Below are positions 25,958 through 33,729 of a stretch of DNA of 47,144 bases, piece after piece; the first letter of the stretch is position 1; every line of letters starts with the position of its first letter. The stretch comes from CAYTWW01 sp043801855. GTDB taxonomy: Archaea; Nanobdellota; Nanobdellia; Woesearchaeales; GW2011-AR15. A program made the position numbers and the translations under genes. The notes beneath the pieces are model-generated. The model ran no database searches. It had not been told where the DNA came from and was given only the letters and a program-made list of their open reading frames with translations. The DNA is taken from assembly GCA_043801855.1 (NCBI GenBank), contig JAZDLQ010000071.1, positions 1-47,144 on the forward strand, written 5' to 3'.

Positions 25958-26437
25958 ATGACAACTACAATAAGGTTAGCAACAAAAGAAGATTTAGATC
26001 AATTGGTTGAGCTGTGTACAATAACAAGGAAGCATCATGAGCAATTTGGACCCGAGTATGCTTTGGCAGAAGGATGGCAGTTGACATGGAGAAATTATGC
26101 ATCCAGCATTATCGAAAAATCACAAGAGAATTCAGCAATATATGTTGCAGATATTGAAGGCAGGTTAGTTGGATATTGCATGGGTAATATTCAAGGCAGG
26201 CCACCTGTATTTCAAATGTCAAAAGAAGCATATATATCTGATGTATTAGTAAGGCCTGAGTACAGACGACAAGGCATAGGAGAAGATTTAGTCAATGCTA
26301 TGATTTTACATTTTAAGGATAAAGCAGATATAATTACCCTTAAGTATGCTGTTGATAATGACGCTGCCCGCGGGTTATATGAAAAACTAGGATTTGCGCC
26401 AACAATGGAGGCAGTTCAAAGAAGGTTAAGGGATTGA
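25958..26437 (+). CDS. GNAT family N-acetyltransferase
   Basis: 159 residues, a single GNAT domain. The acetyl-CoA loop appears as VLVRPEYRRQGIGEDLV (R/Q-x-x-G-x-G/A), followed by TLKYAVDNDAARGLYEKLGF typical of small-amine acetyltransferases. AGGTGA before the ATG serves as ribosome binding site, and the gene starts 10 bases after the methyltransferase. In microcin C systems a GNAT (MccE) inactivates the aminoacyl-nucleotide toxin by N-acetylation. That parallel is suggestive here because of the S66 and synthetase-like neighbours, but the substrate is not known. Confidence 0.9.
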   Translation: MTTTIRLATKEDLDQLVELCTITRKHHEQFGPEYALAEGWQLTWRNYASSIIEKSQENSAIYVADIEGRLVGYCMGNIQGRPPVFQMSKEAYISDVLVRPEYRRQGIGEDLVNAMILHFKDKADIITLKYAVDNDAARGLYEKLGFAPTMEAVQRRLRD

Positions 26438-26444
26438 TTGTAAT

Positions 26445-27866
26445 ATGCAACCAGCACCAAATACATACACAAAGAATCTTCAGAATAGGCCAGCTATTGT
26501 TTTAGGTAATGATGCAGATCACACTACACTTGGAATTGAAGATTGGCTAATAAATTCAGGGATGATGGCGAAGTCAAATACTCCAGGATTTCCTGTTTAT
26601 CTTCCAGCCGGCCAAAGAGTTGTTAATAATCTTAGAGCCTGCTTAAGAGATGCAGCAGATGCCGTAGGTTTTTTAGAGATGGGTTTTCCATCCTTATATC
26701 CTGTCAGCTTATTTGAAACAAGTGGCAGGTTACCATTATTTGAAGGAACAGTGTTTGTCGCAAAAAGAGAAGAAGGAGATTTTATTTCTGCACCAACACA
26801 TGAAGAGTGGTTTTCACAATTGTTCACAAATGTTCCAATTGTAGGCAGAATGAATGAAAAAAATTTGCCTTTCATGGGATACCAAATGTCTAAGCTGTGG
26901 AGAGATCTTTTTGGTTCCGGAGAGAGAAAAAGCGGAAAAGGCCTGCTTAAGGTTAATGAGTTTGAACTTTTCGAATCATATACCCTGTGCGCAGATGATT
27001 CCCAGCTTGAAGGCATTATAAGGTTAGTTGACGAAGGAATGTATCAGGGATTATTTTCAAGATTAGGTTTACGAAACTTATTCTATTTTGACCATAGGAA
27101 AACACATCCAGGTGAATTAAGGCAAACTAAAGTATACACTGATAATCTATTGCCTCATCCAAATGGAGAATACAGGTTTTACGTTGATTCAGATGGAAAA
27201 ATATTTGACACACCCGGACTTTGTTTAAGTTGTGACAGTCCACTGACTTATAGACACTCTCAAGGAAAAGATCTTTTTGCATGTACACAAAATGAGTCAC
27301 ATAAATTTGAAACACCAGGTAGATCATACATTACAGCAGAAGAACTTGAACTAAAAAGAATGTTTACTGTTGCAATGACCATGAGAGTTGAAGATGATTG
27401 TGTTGTTCCATTTGGTGCAAAATATACAGGAAATGATGGCGTTTCTCACAATTATGTTATGGGTACACATGGCCTTGGCATAGGCAGGCTTATGATGGCC
27501 ATTTATGATCAGCACCATGATCGGTTTGGAATGGACTGGCCAAAAGGAACAGAGCCTTATATGATAACAATAATACCAAGAAAAGATGAGTTTACACCTG
27601 CTGCTCTTAATGTATGGCAGAGTTTAAACGAACAGGGAATAACAGCAATAGTTGATGACAGACACGGAATTAATGCATACCCAAAGGTCTTATATTCTGA
27701 ATTTGTTGGGATGCCTTTTGCCTTGCAGATAGGCGGAACGCAAGGCAATTTGGAATATTCGGTTGTTCAAAGAGGATTAAGAAACGATGAGGTTTATAAG
27801 ACTCAAGATCTTAATTCAGCTATCAATTTTATAAAGAGCAATTATGAAAAAAGAGGTGTCAATTAA
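26445..27866 (+). CDS. prolyl-tRNA synthetase-like protein without editing domain
   Basis: 473 residues. It resembles bacterial-type ProRS: LFETSGR (motif 1 region), SAPTHEEWF, motif 2 region SKLWRDLFGS ... KVNEF and motif 3 GLGIGRLMMAIYDQHHD. A C-terminal anticodon-binding-like domain follows (YMITIIPRKD ... IVDDRHGINAYPKVLYSEFVG). The bacterial editing insertion of about 180 residues is absent; a short segment with CLSCDSPL...FACT takes its place. Motif 2, normally F-R-D-E-x-R-P-R and R-G-R-E-F, has lost several residues. It could charge tRNA, make aminoacyl-adenylate, or act as a resistant paralog. It lies in an operon with methyltransferases on both sides. Confidence 0.82.
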   Translation: MQPAPNTYTKNLQNRPAIVLGNDADHTTLGIEDWLINSGMMAKSNTPGFPVYLPAGQRVVNNLRACLRDAADAVGFLEMGFPSLYPVSLFETSGRLPLFEGTVFVAKREEGDFISAPTHEEWFSQLFTNVPIVGRMNEKNLPFMGYQMSKLWRDLFGSGERKSGKGLLKVNEFELFESYTLCADDSQLEGIIRLVDEGMYQGLFSRLGLRNLFYFDHRKTHPGELRQTKVYTDNLLPHPNGEYRFYVDSDGKIFDTPGLCLSCDSPLTYRHSQGKDLFACTQNESHKFETPGRSYITAEELELKRMFTVAMTMRVEDDCVVPFGAKYTGNDGVSHNYVMGTHGLGIGRLMMAIYDQHHDRFGMDWPKGTEPYMITIIPRKDEFTPAALNVWQSLNEQGITAIVDDRHGINAYPKVLYSEFVGMPFALQIGGTQGNLEYSVVQRGLRNDEVYKTQDLNSAINFIKSNYEKRGVN

Positions 27867-27867
27867 T

Positions 27868-28683
27868 ATGACTAAGAGAGTACCTTCAATATTTGATAAC
27901 TTGTGGCAATGTGAAAGCCATGATAAACAATATGCTCAAAATTTCTATGATATTGAGGAAGGAGCTGCCAATCTTTTTACTCTTGATGCGCAATTTGTCA
28001 CTGAGCAAGCATCACCTGGGTTAAAAGTATTAGACGCTATGTGCGGTCCTGGTAGGCATGTAATTCAACTTGCTAGAAAAGGTTTTGATGTTACTGGAAA
28101 TGACTACAACGCTCATATGGTAAGTACTGTTAGACAATCTCTTGAAAATGAAGGACTTACTGCTAGATTAACAAATTATGATGTTATAGAAAGCACAGAA
28201 TTTCCAGATGGTGAATTTGATTATGTTTTTAGCATGTTTCATTCACTTGGGACAATTCCTGGTGGAGAAAACAGGCAATATGCGGTAGATGAGATGGCAA
28301 GAGTATTAAAACCCGGAGGCAGCATAGCAATTCATGGCCATAACCTTTTAGGAAATCTATATCATGAAAAGTTTCCACAGTGGACAATTCCGCATCTTGT
28401 TCAGCAACAGGAAGGATATGAAATAGGAGACTTAGTAGTCAATGGCTATGGCAATGATGCGCATACGAGAAGTCCAAGTTTCATTCATCTTCATATGCCA
28501 TGGGAATTAGCAGGATATATTACTAACGCAGGATTAAAAATAATTGAATTTCATTTCTTAGACTATACAAAAATAGAGAGAACCACCATTGCATATAGTC
28601 CAGAAGATAGTGGCGCATTGACTGCTATAGGTCATCAAATGTATAAATCAGATGGTTTAATTGTAGTTGGCAAAAAAATATAA
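27868..28683 (+). CDS. class I SAM-dependent methyltransferase (second)
   Basis: About 271 residues from ATG 27868, preferred because GAGGTG lies 8 or so bases upstream; ATG 27844 inside the previous gene is the alternative. Motif I is VLDAMCGPGRHVIQLARKG, followed by VTGNDYNAHMV and the DYVFSMFHSLG motif IV region, then ARVLKPGGSIAIHGH. This is the Methyltransf_11/25 type acting on small molecules. It is not closely similar to the first methyltransferase of the operon, so two different methylation steps are likely. The substrate is unknown. Confidence 0.88.
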   Translation: MTKRVPSIFDNLWQCESHDKQYAQNFYDIEEGAANLFTLDAQFVTEQASPGLKVLDAMCGPGRHVIQLARKGFDVTGNDYNAHMVSTVRQSLENEGLTARLTNYDVIESTEFPDGEFDYVFSMFHSLGTIPGGENRQYAVDEMARVLKPGGSIAIHGHNLLGNLYHEKFPQWTIPHLVQQQEGYEIGDLVVNGYGNDAHTRSPSFIHLHMPWELAGYITNAGLKIIEFHFLDYTKIERTTIAYSPEDSGALTAIGHQMYKSDGLIVVGKKI

Positions 28684-28699
28684 TCATGAGGGTAATTAA

Positions 28700-30259
28700 A
28701 TGAGCAGCACACAATTAAAAACAGGAAAGTTTGTTGAATTTTATGTAGCAACTCCAGATGGCGGAATAACTCAAATTACTAGCCATGATTTGGATCAAAT
28801 TGCATATCTATGCACAGATGGGTTGCAACCAATGATGGTTAGGCAATTAATTTCAAACGAGCTTGGGCTTAATGATAAGAGTTGGAGCGATCACTTTGAC
28901 CCTGTACTCGAAGCAATTAGAAATAATTCTCCAAGACCGTTGCCATCAAGCTATCTTGATATTGTCAATAAATTCAATCTTTGTTCAGCTATGCCTGTTT
29001 CTGATAAAGGACACATTTCATGGAGGCCAAATGGTGTGGTCATAAGAGAAGCGATAGAAGCAGCTGCAAGAAATGTTGCTATGGAGTGGGGAGCGCATGA
29101 GATGGTTAATCCAATGTACATAGATATAAATAATAATACTATTGGCCAATTGCTTGGAGAATTTCATGAGCGGGATTATAGAGTGATTGGTGATCCTGGA
29201 AAAAGAGAAGGTATACTAAGGTATGCATCTGATCCTGTAGCATTTCCTTTTATGAGCATGGTTGTTGTAAATGAGTCGCAGACACCTTTTAGAGTCTTTG
29301 AAGCTGCAAACTGCTTTAGAAATGAGCAAGAAGGGGAGGTTAGCGGATTAAGGAGAGTAAGGCATTTTCTTATGACTGACCAACATGCAGGCTGCAGCTC
29401 AGTTGAACAGGGCAAACAAGAATATTATGATTTAACAATGAGGTTTGGGGAATTAAATGATCAGGTTATTGCAAAAGGAAGATGGGTATTAGGTTGGGAA
29501 CTGACAAGAGATTATATGAAAGAAAATCTTGAATTTCTGCTAAAAATGACTAGAGACTTAAATGTGCCTGCTTTCTTTAAAGTGCTTCCTGAAAGGACGC
29601 ATTATTGGAATGTAAAAAGCGAATACCAAGCATTAAGCCCATCTGGTTATAATGTGCAGGTTTCAACAGTACAATGGGATGAGATTGATGGTGCAAGATT
29701 CAATATGGGTTATAATAATAAAAAAGGAACATTCACACCTTATCCTGTAATAGTACATGCGTCAAGTTTTGGTAGCTTAGAAAGGGCAATGTGTATTATG
29801 CTTGAAAGCACTATATACGATATAATATCACAGTTTCAAAAAGGAAAGCAGGCTGTTCCTTCACTTCCTTTATGGATTTCACCATCACAAGTAAGGATTT
29901 TGCCTGTATATTCAAGTTCTAAACAAGATAATGATGCAAGGCTGCAAGCATCAATTGACCTGGCAAAAAAATTACATACCTATGGAATAAGAGCTGAAGT
30001 TGACGACAGGGAAAATTTAACCATTGGTAAAAGAATTGCACATGCAAGCCAACATTGGACACCGTATATTGTTGTCATTGGGGATAAGGAAATCCAGAGT
30101 AATACTCTTAGTGCTACCAGAAGGACTGATGGCCAGAAATTAGTACTGGATGAAATGGCATTGATTCATGAAATTATCGGTGGTATTGGTTCAATGCCTA
30201 GAATTGAAATGAGACAGCCATACTTGTTGTCCATGCAAGCAAGTTATATGGTCCCTTAG
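28700..30259 (+). CDS. archaeal threonyl-tRNA synthetase-like protein without editing domain
   Basis: 519 residues. Motif 2 is NCFRNEQEGEVSGLRRVRHF followed by LMTDQHAG, and motif 3 is FGSLERAMCIMLES. The anticodon-binding domain runs from SQVRILPVYSS through AEVDDREN to YIVVIGDKE, and the tail PRIEMRQPYLLS is like archaeal ThrRS. The N-terminal editing domain is missing. Of the three zinc ligands that let ThrRS recognise threonine, the two His appear kept (TDQH and PVIVH). The Cys expected in an AACFGQF-like stretch is replaced (ASDPVAF), judged by eye. Amino acid specificity may therefore have changed. The Shine-Dalgarno GAGGG sits well before ATG 28700. Confidence 0.85.
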   Translation: MSSTQLKTGKFVEFYVATPDGGITQITSHDLDQIAYLCTDGLQPMMVRQLISNELGLNDKSWSDHFDPVLEAIRNNSPRPLPSSYLDIVNKFNLCSAMPVSDKGHISWRPNGVVIREAIEAAARNVAMEWGAHEMVNPMYIDINNNTIGQLLGEFHERDYRVIGDPGKREGILRYASDPVAFPFMSMVVVNESQTPFRVFEAANCFRNEQEGEVSGLRRVRHFLMTDQHAGCSSVEQGKQEYYDLTMRFGELNDQVIAKGRWVLGWELTRDYMKENLEFLLKMTRDLNVPAFFKVLPERTHYWNVKSEYQALSPSGYNVQVSTVQWDEIDGARFNMGYNNKKGTFTPYPVIVHASSFGSLERAMCIMLESTIYDIISQFQKGKQAVPSLPLWISPSQVRILPVYSSSKQDNDARLQASIDLAKKLHTYGIRAEVDDRENLTIGKRIAHASQHWTPYIVVIGDKEIQSNTLSATRRTDGQKLVLDEMALIHEIIGGIGSMPRIEMRQPYLLSMQASYMVP

Positions 30260-30262
30260 ATT

Positions 30263-32152
30263 ATGACATCTGCTCAAAGTAAAGTTACTGGGACAGTTCG
30301 GTTTACCAATGATTTGCTAGTAGAGCTACAGGAAACGCTTGGAAATGGAGAAATCGTATATGCGATTCCTTTTACACCTGTAGGGAATGCAGGGTTGCCT
30401 TTTTTTCCTGGAGTTGAATTTTTACCAGAAGAGGAGGTATTTTTTCAAGATGCAGACAACCCTGACAGAATAGAAGGTGGCTATTATGCCGTTTCTGAGA
30501 ATCTTGACATGCTTTTGCATGCAGTTCATTCAATTCCTTTAAGAAAGCCAATAATTCCAGATTTTTCATATTCCGATAATTATTTTATTTCTTTTGGGCC
30601 AAGAATGCCAGGTGCACTTGAGAGGAAATGTGCAATATCCATATTTTCTGAAAGAGATGATAAGCCTGTTACTTTCATTACTAATTCACAGCTTCAAGGA
30701 TATGTTAGAGAAACGCTTGCAAAAAGATATGGAATTGAACAAATCCTGTTTCCTCCAGTTGGTGGAGCTTTTGGTGGGAAAGCATTTACTCCTTTAGAGG
30801 AATCTGCGATTAATCTTTCTATCCGAAGAAAAAAGACAGTTGTTGTCTTACTTCCAAACGAAATGACACATATGTCACCACCCTCAATATATAGCCTTAG
30901 TGGCACACCAGAAGGTTCTCGCATGATAATTGATTCGTTTTTTTCAGTTCCATCTGTGTATAGCGGAATTGTATTTGGCACACATATAAATAATGGCGGT
31001 ATTTATGACCCTGCAAAATCTGCTCTTCATCGTAATCCCATTTTCAATCAACACATACACGAGCCTTTTTCCATACATACCGGTCCAATTAGAAGTTTAA
31101 ATGTATGCCAGCCAGTAGGAGCAATAGAAATTTTTAATGATATCCAAGCGTTAAGGCAAAATAAGGATGCATTAGATTATAGGCTTGAAATATTAAGGCC
31201 AGAAGCAGCTGCCATTTTGAAGCAGCTGTTTAGTGTTGCCAAAAAAAAGATTGAGTTAGTTGATGCCAGGATCGCTGCTGAAGCTCATTTGTTGCCGGCT
31301 TATATTGAAAGGGTTTCAGCTGTTGGTGTAGGCTGGTATCAGCCAGGATTTACATGGTATGACGATAATGTAAAGATATGTGTAAAAGAAAATTTAGTAG
31401 AAATAAGGACCTGTTATTCTGATTTTGGGACGGTGCCGGAAAACAGCATGCTAATGATTGCTGCAGAAATGCTTAACTGCAGCGTTGAAAGCATCAGAAT
31501 TGTAAATGACCCAAGCACAGCAATCAAGGACCATGGTGCTTCAAGCGCAATAATGGCTTTTTATAGAATGATGTCATTTGTATGCAATCAGATAGCGTCA
31601 GAGCATGATTTTGTAAAAGAATCTCCTATTTTTGATTATTTGAAAAGTAAAGGTGTACGCGATTTAGATTTTCATGTTTCATATAAAGATGATGCAATGC
31701 TCAATTTTGAAGGTATGTCGTATGTTGTGACTGTTGCAGATGTATTGATAGAAAAAGATACAGGAAGAATACAAATTAAGGATCTTGAAATAATTGCTGA
31801 TGTAGGCAAAGTTTACGATGAAAATTCGGTAATAGCACAATTGCGGGGAGGTGCTGTCCAAAGCATAGGTGATGTGTTATTTGGATTTTCCCCGTCTATG
31901 CCTGATGAAATAGGATTGAACTTTAATTATTGGCATGGATATCCAACAGCTATGGATATCCCTTATATAGGTGTAACCTTAATTGATTCACCAAGAAATC
32001 TCCCTCTCGGAGTAGGTGAATTAGGCTCAATGACCATGATACCTACGATAGCAAACGCCTTAATGCAAGTTGCTTACAGGATAGGTAAACCTCCTTTGGT
32101 AAAATTTGATTTTCCACTAACTCCAGAAACTGTATATAATATGCTTAAATAA
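30263..32152 (+). CDS. xanthine dehydrogenase-family molybdenum-binding subunit
   Basis: 629 residues, shorter than the usual 750 or so. It begins properly with SKVTGTVRFTNDL (Ald_Xan_dh hammerhead domain). The cofactor-binding VGGAFGGK, a diverged QPVGAIEIF segment where R-x-x-G-x-P-q-g is usual, and the catalytic-Glu region LGVGELGSMTMIPTIANALMQVA are visible. Such subunits hydroxylate purines, aldehydes or N-heterocycles using molybdopterin and water. The gene starts 3 bases after the ThrRS-like stop and is followed after 1 base by its partner subunit. No molybdopterin biosynthesis gene is visible in the window. Substrate unknown. Confidence 0.85.
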   Translation: MTSAQSKVTGTVRFTNDLLVELQETLGNGEIVYAIPFTPVGNAGLPFFPGVEFLPEEEVFFQDADNPDRIEGGYYAVSENLDMLLHAVHSIPLRKPIIPDFSYSDNYFISFGPRMPGALERKCAISIFSERDDKPVTFITNSQLQGYVRETLAKRYGIEQILFPPVGGAFGGKAFTPLEESAINLSIRRKKTVVVLLPNEMTHMSPPSIYSLSGTPEGSRMIIDSFFSVPSVYSGIVFGTHINNGGIYDPAKSALHRNPIFNQHIHEPFSIHTGPIRSLNVCQPVGAIEIFNDIQALRQNKDALDYRLEILRPEAAAILKQLFSVAKKKIELVDARIAAEAHLLPAYIERVSAVGVGWYQPGFTWYDDNVKICVKENLVEIRTCYSDFGTVPENSMLMIAAEMLNCSVESIRIVNDPSTAIKDHGASSAIMAFYRMMSFVCNQIASEHDFVKESPIFDYLKSKGVRDLDFHVSYKDDAMLNFEGMSYVVTVADVLIEKDTGRIQIKDLEIIADVGKVYDENSVIAQLRGGAVQSIGDVLFGFSPSMPDEIGLNFNYWHGYPTAMDIPYIGVTLIDSPRNLPLGVGELGSMTMIPTIANALMQVAYRIGKPPLVKFDFPLTPETVYNMLK

Positions 32153-32153
32153 A

Positions 32154-33542
32154 ATGACAATAGACTTTATTTTAAATGAAACAATGCAATCAACCCAATT
32201 AGATCCAACTACACCTTTGTCTGATTATATTAGGAGATATTATTCTTTGAATACAAAAGAATCTTGTGGAGTTGGGAATTGCGGAGCCTGCAGTGTTATT
32301 GTTTATGACCCCAACAATTCAAAATATACTCTTGCCAATTCATGTTTACTGCCCCTGGGAACAGTTATTGGAAAACAGGTAATAACAATTGACGGAATCA
32401 GCAAGGACGGTGAACTTGGAAGCGTGCAGCAGGCATACTTAGATTTCGCAGCACCTCAGTGCGGTTTTTGCACACCAGGTTTTGTCATTGCAGGAACATA
32501 TTTTTTGCTAAAGATGAATGGAGAAAACTTTGATGATGAAGCCGCCAGAGAAGCTTTATCAGGAAACCTGTGCAGATGCAATGGATATGGCCCTTATGTA
32601 AAAGCCTTGATGTCTCTTCAAGGAACTGTCCCCAATTTAACGATACCAACTGATTCAGTTCCAGCCTGTTTGTATAGTGACAAAAACTGGTATGCACCTA
32701 TAACTATTAGGGACGCACTTTCGTATTTGAAAAGAACGCCTGACGCAGTAATATATTCAGGAGGCACTGACATTATGCCTAAATGTCGAGATTTAATGAC
32801 AAAACATATTTTATATATCGGGAATATTTCTGAATTATTAGCGGAAAAAATAACAATCGATGGGGATTATATTTATATTTCAAGTTCAACCACTTTTGAA
32901 GAAATAATATGTTCAAGCCTTTTAAACTGTCTTATTCCACAGATGCCAGAAATGTCACGAAAAGTTGGTTCCCCACAGGTAAGATCTGTTGCTACATTAA
33001 TTGGCAATATCTGCAATGCATCTCCTATTGGTGATTCTCTACCATTACTATACGCATTGGAAGCTGAAATTGAAATTTGTTCCTTATCTAATGATTATTC
33101 AATAGAAAAAAGATACCTTTCTATTTCTGATTTTATTACAGGTCCAAATGAAACAAGTATTAAGGAAGGTGAGCTTGTTACGAAAGTCAGGTTCAAGAAG
33201 CCAAAAGAAGGCGATAAATTCTATTTTCAAGCTTTAAAAACAAGAAATGCCCAGTCAATGACCATTGCAAGCGTTTCCGCAAAAGCCCATTACGAACCTA
33301 ATAGCCATACTTTGACTAGCTTAAGACTATTTGCCGGAGGCGTCGGACCAACTGTAATCAATTTAGATGACATAGTTGACTTAACTCTTCAAAAAACACC
33401 TAAAAAACTGATTGAGCATGTGACTGAAGCCTATGATTCTGTCTCCCTCCAACCAGTATCTGATTTAAGGGGAACATCAGAATATAAAAGGGAGATGATA
33501 ATACAACTGATTTTAAGGATAATGTCCGAAATAGTTAACTAA
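32154..33542 (+). CDS. xanthine dehydrogenase-family FeS/FAD subunit
   Basis: 462 residues uniting two domains. The N-terminal domain has two [2Fe-2S] sites: CGVGNCGACSV with a later Cys in SCLLP, and QCGFCTPGF ... GNLCRCNGY. The C-terminal FAD domain has YSGGTDIMPKCR and GSPQVRSVATLIGNICNASPIGDSLP. This is an XdhA/XdhB-type fusion that passes electrons from the molybdenum centre to FAD. All eight FeS cysteines are present, so the enzyme looks functional. It is the last gene of the 24.1-33.5 kb operon; the TAA of the partner gene and its ATG are separated by a single base. Confidence 0.92.
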   Translation: MTIDFILNETMQSTQLDPTTPLSDYIRRYYSLNTKESCGVGNCGACSVIVYDPNNSKYTLANSCLLPLGTVIGKQVITIDGISKDGELGSVQQAYLDFAAPQCGFCTPGFVIAGTYFLLKMNGENFDDEAAREALSGNLCRCNGYGPYVKALMSLQGTVPNLTIPTDSVPACLYSDKNWYAPITIRDALSYLKRTPDAVIYSGGTDIMPKCRDLMTKHILYIGNISELLAEKITIDGDYIYISSSTTFEEIICSSLLNCLIPQMPEMSRKVGSPQVRSVATLIGNICNASPIGDSLPLLYALEAEIEICSLSNDYSIEKRYLSISDFITGPNETSIKEGELVTKVRFKKPKEGDKFYFQALKTRNAQSMTIASVSAKAHYEPNSHTLTSLRLFAGGVGPTVINLDDIVDLTLQKTPKKLIEHVTEAYDSVSLQPVSDLRGTSEYKREMIIQLILRIMSEIVN

Positions 33543-33593
33543 AATCATGCCATCATCAGCTAATAAACTAATTGGTTTAATGGCGTAAACATA

Positions 33594-33606
33594 ATATATA
33601 TATATA
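33594..33606 (+). promoter_or_regulatory. TATA element before the AsnRS-like gene
   Basis: An alternating TATATATATATA stretch about 50 bases before the first possible start (33655) and about 90 before 33692. It gives the AsnRS-like gene its own transcript with a leader. Confidence 0.5.
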
Positions 33607-33654
33607 GATACTTATTAGTAACTCAGTAATAACAACTTTTTTGGTTGGAGATCC

Positions 33655-33729
33655 ATGGCAATATATACTACATTAAAACAGAGCCTTAGTGATGGGCAAA
33701 TTGGATATGGCAATTTACAAAACAATTGA
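33655..33729 (+). CDS. possible 24-codon leader ORF overlapping the AsnRS-like start
   Basis: ATG 33655 follows TTTGGTTGGAGATCC, containing a GGAG ribosome-binding-like element, and opens a 24-residue frame that ends at TGA 33727-33729, inside the AsnRS-like gene in another frame. It begins MAIYTTLKQSL, strikingly like MAIYKTIEEKI at ATG 33707 of the synthetase itself. This may be a leader peptide, a small duplication of the gene start, or a frameshifted old N-terminus. Too short to be sure. Confidence 0.35.
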   Translation: MAIYTTLKQSLSDGQIGYGNLQNN

